This document shows positions 23,290 through 32,120 of a stretch of 64,000 nucleotides of DNA, in pieces; position 1 is the first letter of the stretch, and the number at the start of each line of letters is the position of its first letter. Source of the DNA: Ceratothoa steindachneri (Eukaryota > Arthropoda > Malacostraca > Isopoda > Cymothoidae); NCBI GenBank assembly GCA_963969495.1, contig OZ018317.1, positions 220,295,997 through 220,359,996 on the forward strand, in the 5' to 3' direction. The notes beneath the pieces are model-generated. The model saw nothing but the letters and a program-made list of their open reading frames with translations. It was not told the origin of the DNA and did no database searches. The position numbers were made by a program, and so were the translations under genes.

Positions 23290-24470
23290 ACATGCGTAGG
23301 TAAGGGTAGCAAGGCTCTCGGACAGCTTAGTATGAGACTTGTTCCGATGGTGCACTTCTCTACTAATGTGTCAGCTTGGAACCGAGGTCAATATTCCAAC
23401 CCTCTCGATGGATTCAACGAGTTTGAGAGCAAGGTAAATAAGTATCTGGGTGAAACCTGAAACTGCATTTACGCATTCTCTGGACGAAATGAATCCAGCT
23501 TCCGTCACCCTCCTTCTCCTAGCATGCATGTTGGCGGCCACCACCCCTTTTGTCCCGCCTATACAGTCTATAAGATGATCAACATTCATTATATGTTTCT
23601 CAAGGGATCTGGACAATCTTCACTCTCAGATGTCGAGTTTGTTTTCCCTAAGCCTCTTTTCCAAACCTTTGTCGGTTTCATCACAATAGGATATTTTTAC
23701 ATTCCATGCAAAGGATTCCAATCACTCTTGACTTATCCTCTGTTCCTTGCTTGCAACCTGCACCACATGTACGCCGTTTTTAAGTGTGTAGATGAGTACA
23801 GCAGGCAAAGGTTTTAATGACACCACTAGCACGCCTTTATATGAGATTCTCGCCATGCTACTTTCCCCACCAAACTTTACACTCTTTTTTGTGTAATTAA
23901 CAGCCAATCTTTCGCCTACTCTTCGACGAACGAACTTCCTGCCTTCGGATCCCAACAAACTAAACTTGATTCGTCATTAAGGTAGACTTGGCTGCATTGG
24001 TCATCAGGGTATCTAATGTGCTTAGTGGCTAATGCCAGGCGAGCTTTCTTGTTCTTCAGGCTGATCATTGGTTTGACCAATGGTATCCAAGCATCAATAC
24101 TTTTTTCCTCCAGCCGACGTGACATAGTCTGCCTGGTGGACACATTGTAGCCGAAATCTCACTAATCTCTCGAGAAACTGCCACAGCGTTCTTGAAACGA
24201 CCCTTCTTCACAATCTGGGTAATGGCTTGCTCTTCCCTCTTTGGGGTATTCCTAGTTCGACCAGTTGAATTACTAGCTTTAAATAAACCTGTTTTGTCAT
24301 AGGTTGACATAATAATATGGACCAAACATTTGTTCGGTTGACCGTTATTGCAACGGCTACAATTAAAATATTTGTGGCACAGTTCGCAGACAGATAAAAG
24401 CAACCCCAATAATGAGCTGAAATTAGTTGCTATGCAAACAAGGTCGGTTCTCTTTAAAGGAAACCTAAGC
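23290..24470 (-). pseudogene. Tc1-like transposase relic
   Basis: Minus-strand Tc1-type transposase. The N-terminal part (about 24330-24143) has SNSTGRTRNTPKREEQAI and KKGRFKNAVAVSREISEI. Next comes SRRLEEKSIDAWIP, KPMISLKNKKARLALATKH and VYLNDESSLVC, the first catalytic Asp block (24143-23940). Then GSEGRKFVRRRVGERL and YTKKSVKFGGES (23958-23850). The region with the second and third catalytic residues is not recognisable. Frameshifts separate the pieces. A terminal-repeat-like segment at 24404-24470 recurs at 56484-56560. Confidence 0.78.
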
Positions 24471-24555
24471 GTTCATATCATTTCTGACACTTCAATTTAC
24501 TAGTAAATTGCTTATTTGATGATAATTTGTTTTTTCAATATGATTCTAATATATA

Positions 24556-25446
24556 CGAGGGGCGGTCAATAAGTTTTCCAATTTTGATATAAGAAAACGA
24601 GATATGAGGAAAAGTGTTTTATTATTTTCAAATATAACTACCCTCAACTTCAATGCACTTGCGCCACTTGTCCCTGAGGCTTCGAATTCCCGACAACCAG
24701 AAATCTCCCGACTGCTGTTCAATCCACTCCTGGACGGCGAGCCGGACATCTTCATCGTCGCCAAACTGGCGTCCACGCAGTGCAGCCTTGAGCTGGCGAA
24801 ATAAAAAGTAGTCGCTAGGGGCCAGATCTGGACTGTATAGGGGATGGTTGAGCTCCTCGAATCCGTACTCGCGCAGGGCAGCTTGTGCAACTCTGGCCTT
24901 GTAGACTTTGACGACGTAGAAGTCGATCATGGGGCGTGATGTTTCTAGGGACACAACGTCGTGGATGATGTTAATAACACTTCCATTTGATATTCCAAGT
25001 TCTCGCTCGATTTCTTCGATCTTCACCCGTCGATTTTCGAGGATCATCCTCTCCACACGGGCCAAATTTTCCTCGTTGGTCACGTCTGACAGGAGTCCTG
25101 GACGGGGGTAATTTTCAAGAGACTCACGACCATGGCGGAACTCCCTATTTCAGCGAGCAATGGTTGCATAGGAAGGGGCGGTGTCGGTGTACACTACAAT
25201 CATGTGTTCATGGATCTCTTTTGCATTCTTGCCTTCCTTGGTCAAAAATTTGATCACTGCGCGGTACTCAACCTTTTCCATTGATGAAAAATTTGTGACT
25301 GACGATCTGTGATCAGCTACTGCTTCTTAAATAGACGAAGCAGGAGCGTGCGGCTGCAGGTCCTTAATTGTCGTAACTTGTCCTAACACCGCTACAAACA
25401 GCCATCCCCGTTCCTCTGTTTTGCAAATCTTATTGACTGCCCCTCT
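24556..25446 (-). mobile_element. non-autonomous mariner, copy 2
   Basis: 891 bp, flanked by TA on each side. Left end cgaggggcggtcaataagtt; right end is its complement with one change at the tip. Same organisation and same internal deletion as copies at 5050 and 51337. Confidence 0.9.
24628..25281 (-). pseudogene. mariner transposase, internally deleted
   Basis: Starts at an ATG at 25281 (MEKVEYRAVIKFLTKEG) and reads, with one stop near 25153, into an open frame from 25083 to 24628. The N-terminal HTH part ends at SVINIIHDV and joins directly to the C-terminal part beginning RPMIDF. NHPLYSPDLAPSDYFLF and DKWRKCIEVEGSYI are intact. The catalytic core between them, including two of three Asp residues, is missing. 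The join is shared with copy 3, so this deleted form was probably copied as such. Confidence 0.88.
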
Positions 25447-25599
25447 TAACACTGTGATAAGAATAAAAGTGAATATATGAACTGAAGTTGGACACTTTGC
25501 GATAAACAGAGAATTTAAAACTTGATGGCATCCTATGTATTAAGAGTCAAAAAAAGGAAGAGTGCCATTTTCCTCAATTTCAAGGGTAAATTTAATAGA

Positions 25600-26105
25600 A
25601 GGGATTAGATTAAGATTACATAGAATATTGTGAATATCTTTTGAGGAAGGTCAAAGACATATAATATCATCAATGTATCGGTACCATACACTAGGAAAAT
25701 CGAGGATTTGGGGCAAGAATAACGTCTCAAAGAATTCCATATATAAATTAGAGAGTGTGGGAGATAAACAACCCCCATCAGAAAACCAAATTTTTGAAGG
25801 TAAAATTTGTCATTAAATGAAAATTTACAATTTTTAGCACAAATAGAAATAAGCCTTGGGAAAGTATTGACCGGTACATGAAGATCTAAATTATATAGTT
25901 TATCACAAAGGAGAGGAGGAAGATCGCTAAAAGGAACTTTAGTAAACAAAGAACAGATATCGAAGCTGACAAGAAGAAATTATTGTAGTAAAGAATTATA
26001 TTAAGCTTCTCTATAAGTTCACAACTATTTTTAATATGAGATTGGGATATGGACCCCACAAGCACGGATAAGTGATTCACAAGCCATTTTGATAAGAAAT
26101 ATCTT
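25600..26105 (-). pseudogene. Penelope-like reverse transcriptase, inverted segment
   Basis: RT domain of a PLE on the minus strand: KWLVNHLSVLVGSISQSH and IKNSCELIEKLN (26100-26000), FTKVPFSDLPPLLCDKLY, then NCKFSFNDKFYLQKFGFLMG (the family's 'F.F....Y.Q..G..MG') and, after a frameshift, WYRYIDDI (YxDD catalytic site, near 25680). At least two frameshifts. It faces away from the PLE tail that follows at 26106, so this half is inverted relative to the rest of the element. Confidence 0.78.
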
Positions 26106-26151
26106 TGAAATAGGTAAAAAACTTTGTTACCCTCGTCAATTTTTGCACACT

Positions 26152-28291
26152 TCATTAAACTTTGCATTCCGCGTACGGGTGGGGGGAGCCTTTTCCGCCC
26201 CAAAGGAGCAGGAAGAAGGTGTCCCACAGGCAAGTGTCCTCAGTGTCACACTCTTTGCCCTGAGCACCAACGGCATCACCTCGGTGCTGCCGGAAGATGT
26301 TCTAGCTATGCTCTACGTGGACGACCTTTCGATCTCTTTTGGCGCCGCCCAGATGCCAACTCTTGAGCGTCGAATCCAACAGGCATTGAACCGCGTCTCT
26401 CGCTATGCCGAAGCGCACAGGTTTCGGTTTTCTTTTCCAAGACTTAGGTAGTGCACTTCTGCCGCCATCTACGGCTCCACTCCGAACTAGATTTGTTTTT
26501 TAATGGGGTGCGCCTTGATGTGGTTGAATCGCAGTGTTTCCTTGGTCTTGTATTGGACCGACGCCTCACCTGGGAGGCTCATATTTGCAGCCTTAGGGTC
26601 TCTTGTACCCGCGCCTTAGATATTCTCCGTTCCGTGACGTTGAGCGCTTGGGGCGCTGATAGGGCTACTGCCCTACTTTTTTATCGATCCTTTGTTCGTT
26701 CGAAGCTCGACTACGGATGCGAGGTTTATGCATCCGGAGCCGAGCGTTTATTGCGGAAGGTGGATTCAATCCACCACACCGGCCTTCGCCTTGCGACCGG
26801 TGCCTTCTGCACCTTCCCCATTGAGAGCCTGTTGTTCGATGATGGGGAGATGCCACTCGCTCTACGCTGCGTGCAGTGCATTACTCGCCTGTATGCGCGA
26901 GCCCGGAAGCCTCCCTCAGTCGCCTACAGCTCTCACTGCACCTGCAGCCGATCTTTACGGTGTCTATGCCGCCGAGCGACGATAGTCATACCCTAAGCCC
27001 TTTAAATTTAGGGCCAGAAAACTCCGTCGAGAGCTGAGTATAGCTCTCGGGCCGGTGGCGCCCCTGGTTCTGCCCAGGACGCCACCCTGGAGGGTAACAG
27101 ATTTGGCTATTTGTCGCCACGCCTCTGCTCCCAAAGCTTGTACTGCGCCAGGAGTATTGCGTTCGACCTTTTTGGAGCACACATAGTGTCACGCTGGAAC
27201 CGTGCCAGTGTATACGGATGGCTCCAAGTCCCAAGAGGGGGGTCAGCTTCCACGCCCTATCCCCTCTGTTTAAAGTCAGTGGGGCTCTGCCAAGCACTGC
27301 GTCTGTTTTCACGGCCGAGCTGGTGGCAAAACACCACTTGGTACGGGAGATTACGCGACGTGCCCAGTTCGGAGGCCGGATTGTGATCTATAGCGACTCA
27401 CAAAGCGCCCTGAGTGCTCTCGGCGCATTGAAATCTCCATATCCCCTGGTTTGCGATATCCGTGACGCCACGGTTTTTGCGAGCCGGTCGGATCTCAAGA
27501 TTATCTTCTGCTGGGTTCCTGGACATGTGGGAATTGCTGGGAATGAGCGCGCCGATGAGGGCGCCAAAGAGTCCGTGAGGACTTTGCGACCAGACCAGCG
27601 TTTCGCTCTTCCTCACACTGACTACATGGCAGGAATACGGGCAGCTCTTCGGACTGCTTGGCAAAGAAGATGGGAGACGGTCGAAGGGAACTTAAATTTG
27701 CGTGCCATTCCGCCGCGACTGTTCCCATGGACCTATCCCCCAATGCCACGACGGCTGCAGGTCGCTTTCTGTCGTCTCTGAATTGGACACACTCGTGTTA
27801 CGCATCTCTATTTGATGGAGCGCTCGCCTGCGCCCTATTGTGAAGACTGCGTCGTTCCCCAGACTGTTCGGCACATTCTTGTCGAATGTCCCAGTCTGGT
27901 CTGGGTGATCTTCGCGCACATTACCTGTCCCGGTACCGGGATGGGCGGGATCGCTACCACCTGTCCCTTGTACTCGGGACGAGTGCGTGCACATTGTCTG
28001 GTGGACTTGTTGACATTCAGGGGGAGGCCGGCCTTCTCCCTATTTTTTAAGCAGAGTCTGTTTTTTTGGTTTTGTTTTGTTTGTTTTTTCTCTTTAGGTT
28101 GCACGCTCCTGTGCCGGGGGAACCTCTCCCCAAAGCGAGAGCTTGCTTCCTTTCCCCCTTTTTGCGGTGTTTTTCGTCTCTTTAATTTTATTTTAAAGTA
28201 GCCTAGAATTAGGCCCGTTTTAATACGGCAACTAATGCCCTAGTAGGCAGTCGCCAGATGAGCCCTTAAAAAAAAAATCATTAAACTTTGC
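26152..28291. repeat. 14-bp target-site duplication of the LINE
   Basis: TCATTAAACTTTGC occurs at 26152-26165 and again at 28278-28291, directly outside the LINE's truncated 5' end and its poly-A tail. This is a classical target-primed reverse-transcription footprint. Confidence 0.9.
26166..28277 (+). pseudogene. I-like LINE (RT and RNase H), 5' truncated
   Basis: Inserted non-LTR retrotransposon flanked by the 14-bp duplication TCATTAAACTTTGC (26152-26165 and 28278-28291), with a short poly-A end. It starts inside the RT domain: GVPQASVLSVTLFAL, AMLYVDDLSISF (catalytic YVDD, about 26310). Then RSKLDYGCEVYASG, and an RNase H domain with VYTDGSK across a frameshift (about 27213), VIYSDSQSALSALGAL and WVPGHVGIAGNERADEGAK. 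Downstream is a C..C...H...C-type tail around CEDCVVPQTVRHILVECPS. RNase H after RT places it near the I/R1/LOA groups. Frameshifts and stops inactivate it. Confidence 0.85.
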
Positions 28292-28790
28292 TAATAGAAC
28301 TTTTTATAGAACTGATAACCCACCGGTTTTCAGTTATAAAAATTGTCTTATCTTGTCATACTTTGAACCATTTTTTGGTCTCACCCGTATTTTTAAGCAA
28401 CTTAATATCTCTGTAAATTTTAGATATGAATCTACTTTAAAAAAATGTTCGTGTATAATAATACAAGGAACAAAGGTGGATTATATTCTATAGAATGTTC
28501 TATTTGTAATTTACCTTACTTCGGGCAAACTGGTAAATCTTTATCTACTAGAATTTACCAACATAAGTATAATATTAGAAGAGGTGAACTAAACAGCGCT
28601 TTATTTTTACATTTATCCGCAAATAACCACCCCATTGACTGGAACTCTGCAAAATTCCTTTATCATTCCGCTGATTTCACAAAAAGAAATATTGTCGAGT
28701 GTTCATTAATTGGCACCTTGCCTAATATAAATATTTCCCTTGGCTTATTTAAACTCGATTCTGTTTTAAAAAAACTTGTACTAAGTTAAA

Positions 28791-29265
28791 TAACTTCATA
28801 GTGCAGCCTGTTGTCACTCTTTATTAGTGTAATATCATTCGCATTGCCTCCCCCACCCCATGTCTCTGTTATAATCGTGGATTAACTCTCTGCCCTAAAT
28901 GTTTTCATTCTAATGATAATCCTTTAAAATGTTTTTGTTTTTTCACCCACCATTTCCATTCATATACACAGCGTTGTTGTGTGTATATCGTTTGAGGGAT
29001 GCACATGTCTGTTATTAGTTGCCTATTGTTCTTTTTATCGGTATTTTTCTGTCTTGTTTTTGTGTTTTCTCCATTGGTTTTTATTATGTGATGGGCGTTC
29101 CCTTCGTATCTTTGTACCCTATATAAGGTTGTCTTCTTAATTTTCATGTTATTCCTTGAAAATGAGCTTGCAAATATAGTTCGAAAGTGCTTGGATTCAT
29201 CTTTTCACTTTCCTCTGGGTTAATTTTCAAATTATTGTTTTCCTCACGTGCCACTTTGTGATTTT

Positions 29266-29272
<7 letters not shown>
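28791..29272 (+). other. PLE 3' region
   Basis: Non-coding 3' part of the PLE, between its stop codon and an (AT)n tract. It contains the hammerhead-like fold at 29148-29197. Short open frames here are not supported. Confidence 0.6.
29148..29197 (+). ncRNA. hammerhead-ribozyme-like fold in PLE 3' region
   Basis: Corresponds to the fold at 2741-2790: ATTCC at 29151-29155, core TTGAAAA (U3-A8 in place of the usual C3-G8 pair), stem II GAGCT with AGTTC (one G-U pair), GAAA at 29183-29186, a one-pair stem III and a stem I partner GGATT with one mismatch. Weaker than the other two candidates. Confidence 0.38.

Positions 29273-29350
<78 letters not shown>
29273..29350. repeat. (AT)n microsatellite
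   Basis: About 78 bp of AT dinucleotides directly after the PLE 3' region. Confidence 0.95.
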
Positions 29351-29358
<8 letters not shown>

Positions 29359-29699
29359 CTCTCAAAGTAGCACGAGAGAATGATGAAAATGAATCCATTA
29401 AATCACATTGAAAGAGAAAAAGGAATAATTTTTCCTTGCAGTAATATTTTTATTACCTTTTTTCGAAAAAATCCGCTCATCTTCGGCTTCTATAATATGC
29501 AAGTCGAAAGAAATACATAATTTACAATAAATTATCATATCAAAAAATGTCTAAAAATTAGAATATTAAAAAGTGTTGTAAATATCTACAAAAAAGGAGA
29601 GAATGTTTCTTTTCCTTTAATAAAAAAAACTAACAAAATACATAATTTACAATGAGTTAGAATATTAAATATCCTAGAGGGATACAAAGGAAAACCATC
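29351..29699. other. AT-rich spacer
   Basis: No recognised feature; imperfect internal repetition of 'acataatttacaat' is seen at 29515 and 29638. Confidence 0.4.
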
Positions 29700-30111
29700 A
29701 AAATACTCACCTACATATGTTGGTCTGACTCCAGTGAGAAGTGGTGAGTGTGGGGTGGAGGGGTTGAAATGGGCATAGGTAAGATTGTATTGGTTGTAGG
29801 GGCATAGGATTCAATATAAAGGGATTATAATATTCTTAAGGTTAGCTCATTCATTGTTATCTTGACCAATTATTGTAAAATTATTTATAGCTATATCTAC
29901 GTTGCATTTGATTGCATGTGCTCTGATTGGAGATGGTTCTTTCCGAATAAGTGGTTTTCTAGTACGAACGCTGATGCCCATGTGTAAGGAAAACCTTGCT
30001 CTCGGAGCCAATTGTGCTTGCTGCCTATGTATCTTCGTTGGAGACATCGAGGACAAGTAAACTCGTAAACAACACGACTGCGCATCGCTAGAGGTGGTTT
30101 ATCATTTTGAT
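29700..30111 (-). pseudogene. second-type Penelope-like GIY-YIG fragment
   Basis: Minus-strand GIY-YIG endonuclease of a different PLE group. RSRVVYEFTCPRC then RRYIGSKHNWL give the GIY and YIG halves, and in a second frame HMGISVRTRKPL, RAHAIKCNVDIAINNFTII follow, matching the 'H.G.S.RTG.PL ... S.I..H...C ... NF.I' arrangement typical of Neptune-like PLEs. The conserved 'ESLYI' end (LYIES) is near 29830. One frameshift splits the domain. The RT is absent. Confidence 0.75.
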
Positions 30112-30672
30112 TGAACCAACTGCCAATAACGAGTTTATTAACAAATACTATTTTGAAATTTGCTTGGTAAAAGTAGCAGTGAAATAATTTATAAAACTTT
30201 CTTCTGAATTATCTATTAAGGGGACCCATTTCTTCCCGGAAGAATAAAATATCTTGAGTCTTTAGGGACATCGAAGGAAGGATTGGGAATTTTAAAATTT
30301 TAAAATGAGGGTATTTACTACTGACAGGGGATTGCAATTATTCTGGAAATAGGATCTTAGGAATTGAAATTCTTTATGCATTAGATAGAATGAAGATGAC
30401 AGCTGGAAGCCACGATGGATGAGTGCCTTGATGGAGCTCAGTTTGTATGATAAACTACAAAAACTATAAACATTTTTACCCACATTATGGAAAGTAGTTT
30501 TCTATTTATGGATGTTGTTAATCCTTGATTTGTTTTTTAATTAAAATGGTACACCTGGTCCTGGCTATCAAATACTGCAGAGCAGTCGGCTACAAATCTT
30601 CCGTAGAATAATGGCTTGAGTGACGAAGGAAAAGCTTGAAATATTATTCTATGTACTCACATTCCTGGTGAA

Positions 30673-30676
<4 letters not shown>
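30112..30676. other. unannotated spacer
   Basis: Nothing recognised; a minus-strand frame at 30292-30483 is not supported. Confidence 0.35.

Positions 30677-30703
<27 letters not shown>
30677..30703. repeat. short (AT)n tract
   Basis: AT dinucleotides immediately outside the 3' end of the PLE at 30705-31716. Confidence 0.9.
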
Positions 30704-30707
<4 letters not shown>

Positions 30708-30744
30708 GAGGAATTAAACCACACTTCCTGAAGACATATTTATT

Positions 30745-30784
30745 CCAGAACAGTTTCGGTGTATCATACACCCTTGTCAACTGG
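30745..30784 (-). ncRNA. hammerhead-ribozyme-like fold in PLE 3' region
   Basis: On the minus strand, about 100 nt after the endonuclease stop: stem I CCAG/CTGG (30781-30784 and 30745-30748), core TTGACAA (U3-A8 pair replacing C3-G8), stem II GGTGTA-TGA-TACACC with six perfect pairs (30758-30772), then GAAA (30754-30757) and a TTC cleavage-type triplet. This is the cleanest of three candidates. Confidence 0.5.
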
Positions 30785-30886
30785 CAACTGAGTAGAAAAT
30801 TACCTGACCCACTTCCCTGCTCGGTTTAATCCCAAAGGGGACATAATTTCCTACCTGATTAGGGCTGAGCAGTTTTACAATTTTGT

Positions 30887-31700
30887 TTATCTGCTTACAT
30901 ATAAACTATTAAAAAAAAATTGAACTTCAGATAAATTGAAATTGGGAATGGGTGTGATCAAATTTGATTCTACAATTCTTCTTTTGACATAATTTTTTGG
31001 TTTAAAGACCAATTTACTTCCTTGAAAATCGATGGAATGATTAAAATCTCTGACATGAGAAAATACTCCACTACTTTCATTGCAAACTCTGATGTCCCTC
31101 TTATGTTCATACAATCTCTTATCTAAATTTCTTCCCGTTTCACCTACATAAACATTTTCACAGTCTTTATCCTGTTAATCTTTAGGATTACTGGAAATCA
31201 TTATTTGATTCTATAGAATTAATATATTTAAAGCCATTTTAATTCTTGTTTCCTGAAATAAGTGTTTTAACTTATTTAGGTTGTCATTAAATGGCAATGT
31301 TATAAATTTGCTGAAGTCATTAGAACGTGCAGACTTAATACAATAGTAGGTTTTCTTAGCTGCAAAAGAGCTGATGTTATAAACCAATCTAGATAATAAA
31401 GTTATGAAAAAATAATCTTTATCTTAACAATTTCTTAGTCTAACTAAGAAGGATGACATATTATATATGCTACAAGAAACAGGGTAGATATTACAGATTT
31501 TTTAACAGTATTATCATCGCATGAAAAGTAATGTAAATATGCATTTAAGTGAGTTCTCTTCCTGTATACAGGTTTTTTTTATATCATGGTAATCTTTGTT
31601 GATAAAGACATCTAAAAATGGTAATTTGTTGTCTTCTTCCCACTCATATTTAAATTTATTTAAAATATGCAAATTATTTATATTTATGTCTTAAGGAAGT
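30887..31700 (-). pseudogene. Penelope-like RT C-terminus and GIY-YIG endonuclease
   Basis: From about 31700 downward the frame carries a PLE RT C-terminal block, with KYEWEEDNKLPFLDV-like residues and a YHDIKKT form of the family's 'TTVYRKPT'. It has several stops. At 31180-31130 is DCENVYVGETGRNLDKRLYE, the YIG half of the nuclease, running into an open frame from 31114 to 30887: HKRDIRVCNESSGVFSHV, FNHSIDF, VKRRIVESNLI. The nuclease is related to those at 2190-2634 and 28292-28790, but with clear divergence. Confidence 0.78.
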
Positions 31701-31744
31701 GTGGTTTAATTCCTCATCAACCTTGTGATAGTGCATCAACTTTG

Positions 31745-31747
<3 letters not shown>

Positions 31748-31797
<50 letters not shown>
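31748..31797. repeat. (AT)n microsatellite followed by GA-rich tract
   Basis: About 50 bp of AT dinucleotides, then gagaga/aagaaag purine-rich sequence to about 31860. Confidence 0.93.
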
Positions 31798-31809
<12 letters not shown>

Positions 31810-32120
31810 AGAAAGAGTGAAAAAGGAAAAAGAAAGAAGATAAGAAAGATAGAGAGAGAAAATTTTACCAACCAACAAAGAAATAACAAACAGCGAGCTT
31901 TTAAGACTAACAAAGGACAACTGAAGTAAAAGAGAAAGAGATGTAACCTAATAACAACAAAAACCGAGCGCAATCACTTTACTAACGATATCCCCAATGA
32001 ACCAACCACTCGTTAATCCCGTAGGTCAGCGATAAACAAGGTACACATAAAAGCAAAAAAACACAAACCCCCAAACCCACACCCCAACTTTTTGTTGTCA
32101 CAAAGAATTTTTCAAGCGTC
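31798..32120. other. spacer downstream of the CR1 element
   Basis: Purine-rich then mixed sequence with no recognised gene. Confidence 0.4.

Larger units (their letters stand above)
26106..28790 (+). pseudogene. Penelope-like element 3' half, interrupted by a LINE
   Basis: Plus-strand PLE sequence in two pieces, 26106-26165 and 28292-28790, with a LINE between. Reading across the insertion gives LCYPRQFLHTSLNFA then NRTFYRTDN, continuous in frame. The linker and GIY-YIG endonuclease follow: GGLYSIECSICNLPYFGQTG, LSTRIYQH, FLHLSANNHPIDWNS, RNIVECSLIGTLPNIN. The frame at 28445-28789 is open for 114 codons, so the nuclease part is well preserved. Together with 25600-26105 it forms one 5'-inverted PLE copy. 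Confidence 0.78.
30705..31716 (-). mobile_element. Penelope-like element with inverted ends
   Basis: Minus-strand PLE bounded by an inverted repeat: tgaggaattaaaccacact (from 30705) and its complement ending at 31716. Inside, on the minus strand, are a degraded C-terminal RT part (31700-31200), a GIY-YIG endonuclease (31180-30887) and a 3' region with a hammerhead-like fold. Inverted terminal fragments are a known outcome of PLE insertion. (AT)n tracts lie just outside both ends (30677-30703 and 31748-31797). Confidence 0.75.

Noticed and set aside
24604..25253. Plus-strand frames within the mariner copy
   Set aside because: Antisense shadows of the transposase; same at 51629-52034.
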